This document shows positions 44,056 through 52,617 of a DNA stretch of 64,000 nucleotides, piece by piece. The notes beneath the pieces were generated by a model that saw only the letters and a list, made by a program, of their open reading frames with translations, was not told where the DNA came from and made no database searches. Where the stretch lies: assembly GCA_041905595.1 (NCBI GenBank), contig JAYRKT010000006.1, forward strand, positions 1 to 64,000, given 5' to 3'. The stretch's first letter is position 1; each line of letters begins with the position of its first letter. Source of the DNA: Aliitabrizicola sp041905595 (lineage in GTDB: Bacteria; Pseudomonadota; Alphaproteobacteria; Rhodobacterales; Rhodobacteraceae). The translations under genes were made by a program, and so were the position numbers.

Positions 44056-45219
44056 ATGCCCAAACCCCTGTCGCCACGAGAAATTCTTGACGCGCTCGTT
44101 GCTTTTCCCTCTGTCAGCCGCGACAGCAACCTGCCCCTGATCGACTGGGTCGAGGCCTATCTCGACAGCTTCGGCATTCCCGCACATCGGGTTTGGAATT
44201 CCGACCGGACCAAGGCCGCGCTCTACGCACATGCCGGTCCGGACGTCGACGGCGGGGTGGTTCTGTCAGGCCACAGCGACGTGGTTCCGGTCGACGGGCA
44301 GGCCTGGACTAGCGCCCCCTGGACGGTCACCGAACGTAACGGACGTCTCTATGGACGGGGCACCTGCGACATGAAGGGCTTCGTCGCGCTGGCCATCGCC
44401 GCGCTGCCGCTGGCGCTGGAAAAGGGCGTGAAGCGGCCACTGCAACTGGCGCTGAGCTATGACGAGGAACTGGGCTGCACCGGCGCCCCGCCGATGATCG
44501 CCGAGATGGTGCGCGGCCTGCCGCGGGCGGCGGCCGTGATCGTGGGCGAGCCGTCGCGCATGGGCGTGGTCACCGGCCACAAGGGCGGCACAGGATTCAA
44601 GGTGCATGTGAAGGGGTACGAGGTCCATTCCTCGCTGATCCATACCGGTGTCAGCGCGATCATGGCCTCGGCCCCGATCATCGATTGGGCGAATCGGATG
44701 AACGCCGCCAACGCGGCCGCGCAGGCGGCACCGGTCGCCGCGCTGTTCAACCCGCCCTACACGACGCTTCATGTCGGCATGATCGAAGGCGGCACCGCCC
44801 ACAACATCACCGCCGGCGATTGCCGCTTCGTTTTCGAGTTCCGGGTCGTTCCCGGCGAGGATATCGAAGACTGGGTAAACCGCTTCCGGGCCGAGGTGGC
44901 GCAGGTCGAGGCCGGGATGCAGGCGATCCGCGCGGAAACCGGCATCACGCTCGACCGCTATTTCTCGATTCCGCCGCTTCGCCCGGAAGAGAACGGCGCG
45001 GCCGAGGCGCTGGTCCGCCGCCTGACCGGCGACAATGCGACCCGCGTCGTCAGCTACGGCACCGAAGCCGGTCAGTTCCAGGCCGAGGGCTATTCCGCCG
45101 TTGTCTGCGGGCCCGGCGACATCGCCCAGGCCCACCAGGCTGATGAATATCTTGAACTGTCCGAATTCGAGGCCGGCTGGGCTTTCATGCATCGGCTGGT
45201 AGGAGAGCTTGCGAAATGA
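44056..45219 (+). CDS. argE: Acetylornithine deacetylase-like M20 metallopeptidase
   Basis: This 387-residue protein has the M20/ArgE zinc sites: SGHSDVVPVDG (His73, Asp75), GRGTCDMKGF (Asp105) and SYDEELGCTG (Glu137, Glu138), with a dimerisation domain in between. ArgE removes acetyl from N-acetylornithine, but many paralogues act on other N-acyl amino acids. Its place in a catabolic operon divergent from a peptide transporter points to an N-acyl amino acid rather than arginine synthesis. AAAGGAG precedes the ATG at 44056. The stop overlaps the next start. Confidence 0.88.
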   Translation: MPKPLSPREILDALVAFPSVSRDSNLPLIDWVEAYLDSFGIPAHRVWNSDRTKAALYAHAGPDVDGGVVLSGHSDVVPVDGQAWTSAPWTVTERNGRLYGRGTCDMKGFVALAIAALPLALEKGVKRPLQLALSYDEELGCTGAPPMIAEMVRGLPRAAAVIVGEPSRMGVVTGHKGGTGFKVHVKGYEVHSSLIHTGVSAIMASAPIIDWANRMNAANAAAQAAPVAALFNPPYTTLHVGMIEGGTAHNITAGDCRFVFEFRVVPGEDIEDWVNRFRAEVAQVEAGMQAIRAETGITLDRYFSIPPLRPEENGAAEALVRRLTGDNATRVVSYGTEAGQFQAEGYSAVVCGPGDIAQAHQADEYLELSEFEAGWAFMHRLVGELAK

Positions 45220-46562
45220 TGCCATTCCCGATTTCCGAAGCGACGCCGATCCGCTATCCCGGCCCGCCGCCCGCAGCCTGCGATGTCGTGGTGATCGGCG
45301 GCGGCGTTGTCGGCGTGATGACCGCCTGGTTCCTGGCCGAGCGCGGGCTGAAGGTAACCCTTTGCGAAAAGGGCCGCATCGCGGGCGAACAATCCAGCCG
45401 CAACTGGGGCTGGATCCGCCAGCAGGGCCGCGATCCCGGCGAACTGCCGATCATGATCGAGGCGCGGCGCATCTGGGAAAGCCTGTCGCAGGAATTTGGC
45501 GATGCGATCGGCTTCCGGCGCACGGGGGTGATGTACCTCGCCAATACCGAGAAGGACGTGGCAGGCTTCGAGGCGTGGATGGACCACGCCCGGGCGCATG
45601 GCCTCGACACGCGGATGATGACTTCGGCCGAGGTCGGCGGGATGCTGTCAGGGGCCAAGGCTGATTGGCCGGCCGGTCTCTACACCCCTTCGGATGCGCG
45701 GGGCGAGCCCTGGATCGCTGTGCCGACGCTCGCGGGCGGGGCCGTCGCGCGCGGTGTCGCCATCGTCGAGAACTGCGCTGTCCGCGCGCTTGACCGGGCA
45801 GCCGGGCGGGTATCTGGCGTGGTCACCGAACGGGGCCGCATCGCCTGCGATCAGGTGGTGCTGGCGGGCGGGGCGTGGTCCTCGCTTTTCGCCCGTGCCG
45901 AGGGGGTACTTTTTCCGCAGCTTGCCGTTCTGGCCTCGGTCGCCGCGACCGAGCCGATGCCCGAGATCTATCCCGGTGCCGCAGCCGACAGCCATTTTGC
46001 CTTCCGCCGGCGGCTGGATGGCGGCTACACCATCGCGCCGGGGGCCGAGCACGACTTCTTCATCGGCCCCGATGCCTTCCGTGCCTTCCACTACTACCTG
46101 CCGGTCTTGAAGAATGACTGGCGCTCCACAACCTTCCGCGCCTCGGCGCCGAAGGGGTTCCCAGATGCCTGGTCAACCCCCCGCCGCTGGTCGCCCGACG
46201 CGCAGACCCCCTTCGAGCGGATGCGGGTACTGAACCCCGCACCGAACATGGCGACCATCGGCCGGGTGCAGGATGCGTTCGGCAAGGCTTTCCCGGCGCT
46301 TGGCCGGCCAAGGCTCAAGGCGGCCTGGGCGGGCATGATCGACACGATGCCCGACGTGGTGCCCGTAATCGACCGCGTCGCGGCGCTGCCGGGTCTGACG
46401 ATTGCGACGGGGATGAGCGGGCATGGCTTCGGGATCGGGCCGGGGATCGGCCGTGTGGTCGCGGATCTGGTGGCCGGCAATTCCGTTGGGCATGATCTGA
46501 CACGCTTCCGCCTCAGCCGCTTCACTGACGGATCGAAAATCGCCCCTGGTCCGTCGCTGTAA
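45216..46562 (+). CDS. FAD-dependent amine/D-amino acid oxidoreductase (DAO family)
   Basis: This 448-residue protein has the Rossmann FAD motif VVVIGGGVVGVMTAWFLAERGLKVTLCEKG (residues about 24-53) and the C-terminal DAO signature GLTIATGMSGHGFGIGPGIGRVVADLV. SSRNWGWIRQQGRD is typical of the family of D-amino acid dehydrogenases and sarcosine oxidase-like enzymes. It presumably oxidises an amine released by the ArgE-like deacylase, giving a keto or aldehyde product. It overlaps argE by 4 bp. Confidence 0.9.
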   Translation: MMPFPISEATPIRYPGPPPAACDVVVIGGGVVGVMTAWFLAERGLKVTLCEKGRIAGEQSSRNWGWIRQQGRDPGELPIMIEARRIWESLSQEFGDAIGFRRTGVMYLANTEKDVAGFEAWMDHARAHGLDTRMMTSAEVGGMLSGAKADWPAGLYTPSDARGEPWIAVPTLAGGAVARGVAIVENCAVRALDRAAGRVSGVVTERGRIACDQVVLAGGAWSSLFARAEGVLFPQLAVLASVAATEPMPEIYPGAAADSHFAFRRRLDGGYTIAPGAEHDFFIGPDAFRAFHYYLPVLKNDWRSTTFRASAPKGFPDAWSTPRRWSPDAQTPFERMRVLNPAPNMATIGRVQDAFGKAFPALGRPRLKAAWAGMIDTMPDVVPVIDRVAALPGLTIATGMSGHGFGIGPGIGRVVADLVAGNSVGHDLTRFRLSRFTDGSKIAPGPSL

Positions 46563-46583
46563 CGCGGAGAAGCAGTCGCCGGC

Positions 46584-46630
46584 CCAAAAGCCTTCGAAGG
46601 CTTTGGCAGATTTCTTGCAAGAAATTTGCC
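46584..46630. repeat. Bipartite palindromic repeat, copy C
   Basis: A perfect 18-bp palindrome (46587-46604, arms AAAGCCTTC and GAAGGCTTT) is directly followed by a 26-nt near-palindrome at 46605-46630 (GGCAGATTTCTTG and its complement, one G-U). Flanks CCAAAA...TTTGG and GGCA...TGCC match copy A at 29498-29545. It lies between the FAD oxidase and aldo/keto reductase genes. Confidence 0.75.
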
Positions 46631-46714
46631 CGCGCCCCCGGGCGGCCGCGGGCTTTGCGTTGGCCCCGCGCGATGCTAGGTCTGTCATGGCAAGAACCTG
46701 CCGGGAGACCATGC

Positions 46715-47533
46715 GTGACCCAGACCATCCGCCTGAATGACGGGCATTCGATCCCGGCGCTCGGCTTCGGGCTGTGGCAGGTCCCGGCGGACCAGACCGC
46801 GCGCGTGACGCGCGAGGGGCTGAAGATCGGCTACCGGCTTGTCGATGGCGCGGCAATCTATGGCAACGAGGAAGGGCAGGGCGAGGGTATCCGGACCGCC
46901 GGCATCCCGCGCGAGCAGATCTTCGTCACCACCAAATGCTGGAACAGCAGTCAGGGCCATGACGCCGCGCTGCGGGCCTTCGATGCCAGCCTGAAGCGGC
47001 TTGGACTCGGCCGGGTCGATCTGTACCTGATCCACTGGCCCTGCCCGGATCGCAACCTGTTCGTGGAGACATGGCGCGCTCTGATCCGTTTGCGCGACGA
47101 AGGGCGGGCGACCTCGATCGGCGTGTCGAATTTCCAGATCCCGCATCTCGAGCGGCTCATCGCCGAAACCGGGGTCACCCCGGCCCTGAACCAGATCGAG
47201 TTGAACCCGCGTCTCCAGCAATCGGAGTTGCGCGCTGCCCATGCCCGCCTTGGCATTGTGACCCAAAGCTGGACCCCTCTGGGCGAGGGGCGCAGCTTTG
47301 GCGATCCGGTCGTGCAGGGGATCGCCCGCCGCGTCGGCAAGAGCCCCGCGCAGGTGATCCTTCGCTGGCACCTGCAGCTTGGTTGCTCGGTCATTCCCCG
47401 CTCGACCCGCGCGGCGGGCCTGGCCGAAAATCTCGACCTGTTCGGGTTTGCTCTCACAGAAGCCGAGATGTCCGCCATGGCCACGCTTGACGCAGGCGAG
47501 CGCTGTGGTCCCGACCCGGATCTGTTTTCATGA
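46715..47533 (+). CDS. Aldo/keto reductase
   Basis: This 272-residue protein is of the 2,5-diketo-D-gluconate reductase type (AKR5-like). The catalytic tetrad is Asp44, Tyr49 (DGAAIYGN), Lys74 (TTKCWN) and His107 (LIHWPCP). GVSNFQIPHLERLI and the C-terminal IPRSTRAAGLAENL NADPH-binding loop are conserved. The start is GTG at 46715, 7 bases after GGGAG. It could reduce the carbonyl formed by the FAD oxidase. Its end overlaps the VOC gene by 4 bp. Confidence 0.88.
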   Translation: MTQTIRLNDGHSIPALGFGLWQVPADQTARVTREGLKIGYRLVDGAAIYGNEEGQGEGIRTAGIPREQIFVTTKCWNSSQGHDAALRAFDASLKRLGLGRVDLYLIHWPCPDRNLFVETWRALIRLRDEGRATSIGVSNFQIPHLERLIAETGVTPALNQIELNPRLQQSELRAAHARLGIVTQSWTPLGEGRSFGDPVVQGIARRVGKSPAQVILRWHLQLGCSVIPRSTRAAGLAENLDLFGFALTEAEMSAMATLDAGERCGPDPDLFS

Positions 47534-48213
47534 CCGCCACACTGATCCCCGTTCTGGCCTTGCGCGACTTGCCGGCGGCGACGTCCCTTCTGACGGGCGT
47601 GTTCGGCTTTGCGCCGCTTCCGGGGGGGCGGCTGGCGCTCGGCAGCCAGGTGATCGCACTGGAGGGGGTGCCGACGGGTGCGTCGGGGCATGGAACCATC
47701 GACCATCTCGCGCTGGCGGTCGATGACGTGCCGGCGGCGCTTGCGCAGGCGCAGTCGCGCGGCGGCCGCATCGATCGCGCCGTCACCCCGGACGGCCCGC
47801 GCTTCATTCCCGACTTCTGGAGCCGGGGCGCCGCCTTCGTCTTCCTCGAAGGTCCGGAGGGCACCCGGATGGAGCTGTGCGCTCGCCCTGGTGATCCGCG
47901 CCCGGGGCTGCCCGGGCATGACCATATCGGCATCGCCTGTGCCGACTTCGCGGCGGTCAGGGCCTTCTTCCTGGCCCAGGGCTTCGCCGAGATTGCATCG
48001 CACAGGCTGAGGGAGGCTTCGGGTGAAACGCCGGTCTGCTTCCTTTCCCTTGGACAGAGCATGGTGGAAATCTACAGTCCCCCTGATCGTGTGGCTGCGC
48101 CGCCGGACCAGCCCGCCGTCGCGCATTGGCGTCGGCTGATTGTCGAGGGGGTGCCCGGGTTCAGGACGGTCGAAGGGCCGGAGGGCCTTCTTCTCATTGG
48201 AGCGCCAGCATGA
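47530..48213 (+). CDS. VOC (glyoxalase/dioxygenase superfamily) protein
   Basis: This 227-residue protein has two VOC beta-alpha-beta modules: LIPVLALRDLPAATSLLTGVFGF with DHLALAVDDVPAAL in the first half, and HIGIACADFAAVRAFFLAQGFAEI with SMVEIY in the second. VOC proteins include glyoxalases, epimerases and extradiol dioxygenases. Metal ligands cannot be assigned with confidence. It is translationally coupled to both neighbours (ATGA overlaps). Confidence 0.85.
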   Translation: MTATLIPVLALRDLPAATSLLTGVFGFAPLPGGRLALGSQVIALEGVPTGASGHGTIDHLALAVDDVPAALAQAQSRGGRIDRAVTPDGPRFIPDFWSRGAAFVFLEGPEGTRMELCARPGDPRPGLPGHDHIGIACADFAAVRAFFLAQGFAEIASHRLREASGETPVCFLSLGQSMVEIYSPPDRVAAPPDQPAVAHWRRLIVEGVPGFRTVEGPEGLLLIGAPA

Positions 48214-48962
48214 GGATTGCGCTTTGGCAGGGACCGTCGCCCGAGGGCGACCTTGACTTGGCCCTGACGACGATCAGGCGAATGGGGATTGCGGCCGGGG
48301 CAGCAGGTGCCGAGATGGTTGTTTTCCCCGAGGTCTTTCTTCCGGGCTACAATGTTGCCGATCCCGGCATCGGCGCGCGCAGTGCCGAAGAATGGCTGGC
48401 CGAGCTAGCGCCCTTGGCACAGGCGGCCGGATGCGGACTGACCGTCGGTCTGGCCGAGCGCGCGGGCGATGAGCTTTACAATTCGGCGCTATGCGTCGAC
48501 GCCAGCGGGAAGATTCTGGGGCTTTATCGCAAGACCCAGTTGTTCGGTCCGCGCGAGGCACAGTTCTATCGCCCGGGCCGCGAGATTCCGGTCTTTCGCC
48601 TTGGGGGAAAGCGCTGCGCGCTGCTTATCTGCTATGATATCGAATTCGCGCCCCTGATCCGCGATCTCGCCGAGCGTGGGGTGGAATTGATCCTGTGCCC
48701 TACCGCGAACATGGTGCCCTTTGCCCATGTACCGAACCTGACCGTGCCGTCGCAGGCGGTGAACCACGCCGTCGCCATAGCCTATGCCAATTACTGCGGG
48801 GTGGAAGGCGACCTGACCTATGTCGGCGGATCGGTCCTCGTGAACGCCGATGGCGCGATCTTAGCCAAGGCTGGCGACGCCCCTGCGCTTCTGATTGCCG
48901 ACCTGCCTGCGCCGGACCCGGTTCTGTTGTCGACGCAGCTGACGGATTTTCGGCCGGTCTGA
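48210..48962 (+). CDS. Carbon-nitrogen hydrolase (nitrilase superfamily)
   Basis: This 250-residue protein has the Glu-Lys-Cys triad of the nitrilase superfamily: Glu41 (VFPEVFLPGY), Lys108 (YRKTQLFG) and Cys141 (LLICYDIEF). The length and pattern fit amidases/R-amidase-like members rather than true nitrilases. It should hydrolyse an amide or N-carbamoyl bond. It is the last gene of the argE-DAO-AKR-VOC-nitrilase operon. Confidence 0.9.
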   Translation: MRIALWQGPSPEGDLDLALTTIRRMGIAAGAAGAEMVVFPEVFLPGYNVADPGIGARSAEEWLAELAPLAQAAGCGLTVGLAERAGDELYNSALCVDASGKILGLYRKTQLFGPREAQFYRPGREIPVFRLGGKRCALLICYDIEFAPLIRDLAERGVELILCPTANMVPFAHVPNLTVPSQAVNHAVAIAYANYCGVEGDLTYVGGSVLVNADGAILAKAGDAPALLIADLPAPDPVLLSTQLTDFRPV

Positions 48963-48963
48963 C

Positions 48964-49016
48964 GATTTTTCTACAAGAAATCAGCGTCGACCGGCGGGAA
49001 TTCTCGCAGAAAATTC
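48964..49016. repeat. Two weak AT-rich palindromes between convergent genes
   Basis: GATTTTT...AAGAAATC (48964-48982) and GAATTCT...AGAAAATTC (48998-49016) each can fold into short hairpins. They resemble copies A and C in composition and in being paired, but the symmetry is imperfect. They separate the nitrilase and GH144 gene ends and may end both transcripts. Confidence 0.45.
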
Positions 49017-49021
49017 GTAGC

Positions 49022-50254
49022 TCATGTGGTGGGGCCGGACCGGAAACCCAACCGCTTCAGTCCTGTCTGCACCTCTGGGGCCGACATGAACAGCCGCCAC
49101 AGCAGGCCCGAACGCGCATTCTCGATCATCGCGACGATCGGTCCCTGGTCGATGGCGATATGGCTTCCGGCGATCCAGTTCCGCGTCGGGCAGAAGCTGT
49201 CGACAAAGCCATAGGGACCCATCAGAGCGTCGCCGAAATCCTCGCAATAGTGGCGCAGGGCCTTGATCGATGCCGTCGGTGTATATGGCAGCGAAGCCAG
49301 CGCGGCGGTGGGGGCGATGACGCCAAAGTCATTCGTGGGCGAGAAGGCATTGTATCCGTCGGGCCCGTCGCAGGCGGTCAGGCCCCAGGCCGGGCCATAG
49401 CCCGCGAACTCGCCGGGATTGGTCCGGCAATAGGCCAGGTTGATCCGGGCATGGGCGCGGTTCTGCTGCCAGAAATCGGTGACGCCATCGGTCAGTCCCC
49501 GCGGGTCAAGCCCGAGGAAGCTGTAATGGGCAAAGAACAACGGTCCGCCAAGCTCAGGCCCGAGGGGCAAGCGGATATGGTAGTAACTGCGTCCGTTCAG
49601 ATAGGTGGTGCTGTTCTTCCAGCCGCGTTCATAGGCGCCTGTACCGATTGCATGGGTGGGCGAGGAGGCGGCAAGCACATAGGCCATCAGCCCCTCGTGC
49701 CAGCCGCGGATGGGCAGGTCCGGCCCCCATTCGACATGCGGGCTCCAATGCCACATCAGCCGGTCGGGGCCGTCACAGAAACCGGTCCACTCGACTTCGC
49801 GCCAGAGCCGGTCGATCAGTTGGGCCGTCCTGTGGCCTGCGCCCAGCCATTGCCGCGCGGTCAGAAGGCCCATCATCAGGAAAGCGGTCTCGACAATGTC
49901 TCCGCCGTCGTCGTTCTTCGAGAACGCTATGGTCGCGCCGGTCTCGCCATCCAGCCAATGCGGGAAGGCTCCGCGATAGCGGGGAGAGCCGGCAAGGAAG
50001 TCCACGATCCGGCTGATCCGCGCCTCGGCCTCGTCGCGGGCAATGAAACCCCGTTCGGCCCCCGCGATCAGCGCCATGACGCCGAAGCCGGTGCCGCCCG
50101 TGGTCACGGTGGCGAGCCGGTCATAGGTCGCATCCCCGCCGAAGCGTTCCCGCGCCATGCCGCTGGTCGGGTGGGCGTAGTCGGTGAAATAGCGCAGGGT
50201 CTCGCGTTGCGCGAGGTCCAGAAGGTCTTTGTTCGACAGGCGCTTGCGGGTCAT
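49022..50254 (-). CDS. GH144/glucoamylase-domain family protein (probable endo-beta-1,2-glucanase)
   Basis: This 410-residue protein matches the "glycoamylase" PF10091/GH144 family: LDLAQRETLRYFTDYAHPTSGMARER, VTTGGTGFGVMALIAGAERGFI, GAFPHWLDGETG, DDGGDIVETAFLMMGLLTARQWL, WGLTACDGPDGYNAFSPTNDFGVIAPTAALASLPYTP. Characterised GH144 enzymes are endo-beta-1,2-glucanases. No signal peptide is visible, whereas characterised members are usually exported. It overlaps the GH3 gene stop by 4 bp and is the last gene of the operon. Confidence 0.85.
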   Translation of the reverse strand: MTRKRLSNKDLLDLAQRETLRYFTDYAHPTSGMARERFGGDATYDRLATVTTGGTGFGVMALIAGAERGFIARDEAEARISRIVDFLAGSPRYRGAFPHWLDGETGATIAFSKNDDGGDIVETAFLMMGLLTARQWLGAGHRTAQLIDRLWREVEWTGFCDGPDRLMWHWSPHVEWGPDLPIRGWHEGLMAYVLAASSPTHAIGTGAYERGWKNSTTYLNGRSYYHIRLPLGPELGGPLFFAHYSFLGLDPRGLTDGVTDFWQQNRAHARINLAYCRTNPGEFAGYGPAWGLTACDGPDGYNAFSPTNDFGVIAPTAALASLPYTPTASIKALRHYCEDFGDALMGPYGFVDSFCPTRNWIAGSHIAIDQGPIVAMIENARSGLLWRLFMSAPEVQTGLKRLGFRSGPTT

Positions 50255-52617
50255 TTCTGCCAGGTCACGCGAACAGTCTGCACACGCTCGGCATCCGGAC
50301 CCACCATGATGTCGAAGGCACCCGGTTCCCATGCATGGACGACATCGGAAATCGACGGTCCGCTCCAGAATTTGAGCGCCTCGGTCGTGACCAGGAACGT
50401 CACCTCGCGCGACTCTCCGGGCGCGAGGTCGACCCGCTCGAACCCTTTCAATTCGCGGACGGGGCGCGAGATCGTGGCGACAGGATCGCGCAGGTAAAGC
50501 TGGACCAGTTCGGACCCGGCCCGACTGCCGCTGTTGGTCACCGTGACGGTAACGTCGAGTACATCCGCCTCACCCTGCAGGATGGTCTTGCCGACCTTCA
50601 GCGACCCGTAGGTGAAGTCAGTATAGGTCAACCCGAAACCTGCCGGGAACAGCGGAATGATCGGGCCTTCGATGATCGTCGCCGTGGTGAACTTGCGAAA
50701 GACATGATTTCCATGGGCGTCGAATTCGGTGTCACCCGGGATGTCCACGCCCGCACCCATCTGCGGTCGGCCGGTTGGCAGGTCCTCCGTCCTAAGCGGC
50801 AGTTGCCCGACATTGCGGGGGAAGGCCTGGCTCAGGCGGCCGATGGGCGCGACCTTGCCAAAGATCACGTCGGCCAGACCGTTGCCCCCTTCGTTGCCGG
50901 GGTGGCCGCTCCAGATCAGGGCATCGACCAGCGGCACTTCGGCGGTCAGCGCGAGCGGTCGCCCGGCGATGGTCAAGAGGATCAGCGGCTTGCCCCGCTT
51001 GCGTGCAACCTCGGAGACGGCCGCGACCAGCGCCGCTTGCGCACCGGGCAGGGTGATGTCGGCCCTGGTCGAGCTTTCGCCCGCATGTTCCTTGGCCTCG
51101 CCCAGGCAGAGCAGGATGGCATCCGCCTCCGCCGCCACGGCCAGCGCCTCGGTCCGCATCTTTTCGGGGCTGAGCGGACCGATCACCACTGAGGGCATCT
51201 GAGCGTTGTGAACGTTCAGGCGGCGGGCGATATCCGCGTCGTCGACGATGTTGCAGCCCTTGGCATGCAGGACCTGCGTCCCCGGACCGACAGCGGCGCG
51301 GATGCCCTCCAGCACCGTCACCGAATGATCCGGCTGCACGTCGATGGCCCAGGTTCCCTGCATGTCGATCCGGTCATCGGCCAGCGGGCCGATCACGGCG
51401 AGTTTCGAAGGGGCCGGAGTGAGGGGAAGCACACCGTCATTCTTCAGAAGCACGCAGGACTTCGCCGCGGCCTCGCGGACCAGCGCCACATGGTCGCGCG
51501 AATAGATGACGCTGCGCCGGGCAGGCTCCAGGCCGATAAAGGGGTCGCGGAACAGGCCAAGCCGCCACTTCGCCATCAGGATGTCGCGGCAGCGGTCGGT
51601 CACTTCCGCCTCGGTCACAGGGCCGAAGCGGAAGGCGCTGCCCTGATGCTGGAAGTTATCGGGCGCGCGCTGGCCTTCCTCGACCAGCCCGCGCAGATAT
51701 TTCACGAAGGCCTGGCTGACGAGGTCGACATGCACCCCGGCCTTGAATGCAAGATAAGCCGCTTCGCGCCCGTTGGCGGCGATGCCGTGGTTCACCAGTT
51801 CAGGGTCGATGGCGGTGAAATCGGTGACGATCAGCCCATCGAAGCCGAAGCGGCCCTTCAGGACGTCGCGCAAGAGCGTCATGTTCGCCGTGGCCGGCAC
51901 ATCGTTGATGGTGTTGAACGACACCATGATGGCGCCGGCTCCCGCCTCGATCCCGGCGCGGAACGGCTCCATGATCCGGCACAGCGTGGCGGGGCTGACC
52001 TCGACCCCGGCATAGTCGCGCCCCGCCTGCGCCAGGCCGTATCCGGCGAAATGCTTCAGCGTGGCGATGAAGCGGTCGGGGCGGGCAAGATCACCGTCGT
52101 CGCCTTCGTAGGCGCGGACGATGGTCTCGGTGATCTTCATGCCCAGATAGGGAAACTCGCCATTGCCCTCGGCCACCCGGCCCCACCGGGCATCGTAGGT
52201 GATGTCTATCATCGGCGCCCAGTTGATATTGACGCCATCCGCCCGCGCCTCGCGTGCGCACATCTCGTTGATGCGGCGGATCAGGTCGAGGTCCCAACTG
52301 CAGGACAGGCCAAAGGGGATCGGCCCGCCGGTCCGGTAACGCTGGACGCAGTCGCGGCCGAAGAATAGCGGCACGGCACTTGGACCCTCGGCGAGCGCGA
52401 GTTCCTGCAGGGCCCTCCGTTCGTCGGCATTTGCCCCGGCCGAGACACCTCCGACCTGACCGCGGCGGATCAGCGTCTCGCTGTCGACCGAGTCGGAAAC
52501 CCCGGTCGTGTCGATCCCAGATCCACCCGGATAGTTCAGCTGGCCAATCTTTTCATCCAGCGTCATCCGCGCCAGCAGCGCATCGACGAAGGCGGCGGCT
52601 TCGGCGCCGTCACTCAT
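50251..52617 (-). CDS. Glycoside hydrolase family 3 beta-glucosidase, cytoplasmic
   Basis: This 788-residue protein has the GH3 N-domain (FVDALLARMTLDEKIGQLN, TLKHFAGYG, and the nucleophile region GFDGLIVTDFTAID), the GH3 C-domain and a C-terminal fibronectin type III-like domain. It is BglX-like in sequence but lacks the BglX signal peptide, so it should act in the cytoplasm on short beta-glucosides. It lies between, and overlaps, the ABC transporter (8 bp) and GH144 (4 bp) genes, arguing for one pathway of glucan or sophorose breakdown. Confidence 0.92.
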   Translation of the reverse strand: MSDGAEAAAFVDALLARMTLDEKIGQLNYPGGSGIDTTGVSDSVDSETLIRRGQVGGVSAGANADERRALQELALAEGPSAVPLFFGRDCVQRYRTGGPIPFGLSCSWDLDLIRRINEMCAREARADGVNINWAPMIDITYDARWGRVAEGNGEFPYLGMKITETIVRAYEGDDGDLARPDRFIATLKHFAGYGLAQAGRDYAGVEVSPATLCRIMEPFRAGIEAGAGAIMVSFNTINDVPATANMTLLRDVLKGRFGFDGLIVTDFTAIDPELVNHGIAANGREAAYLAFKAGVHVDLVSQAFVKYLRGLVEEGQRAPDNFQHQGSAFRFGPVTEAEVTDRCRDILMAKWRLGLFRDPFIGLEPARRSVIYSRDHVALVREAAAKSCVLLKNDGVLPLTPAPSKLAVIGPLADDRIDMQGTWAIDVQPDHSVTVLEGIRAAVGPGTQVLHAKGCNIVDDADIARRLNVHNAQMPSVVIGPLSPEKMRTEALAVAAEADAILLCLGEAKEHAGESSTRADITLPGAQAALVAAVSEVARKRGKPLILLTIAGRPLALTAEVPLVDALIWSGHPGNEGGNGLADVIFGKVAPIGRLSQAFPRNVGQLPLRTEDLPTGRPQMGAGVDIPGDTEFDAHGNHVFRKFTTATIIEGPIIPLFPAGFGLTYTDFTYGSLKVGKTILQGEADVLDVTVTVTNSGSRAGSELVQLYLRDPVATISRPVRELKGFERVDLAPGESREVTFLVTTEALKFWSGPSISDVVHAWEPGAFDIMVGPDAERVQTVRVTWQK

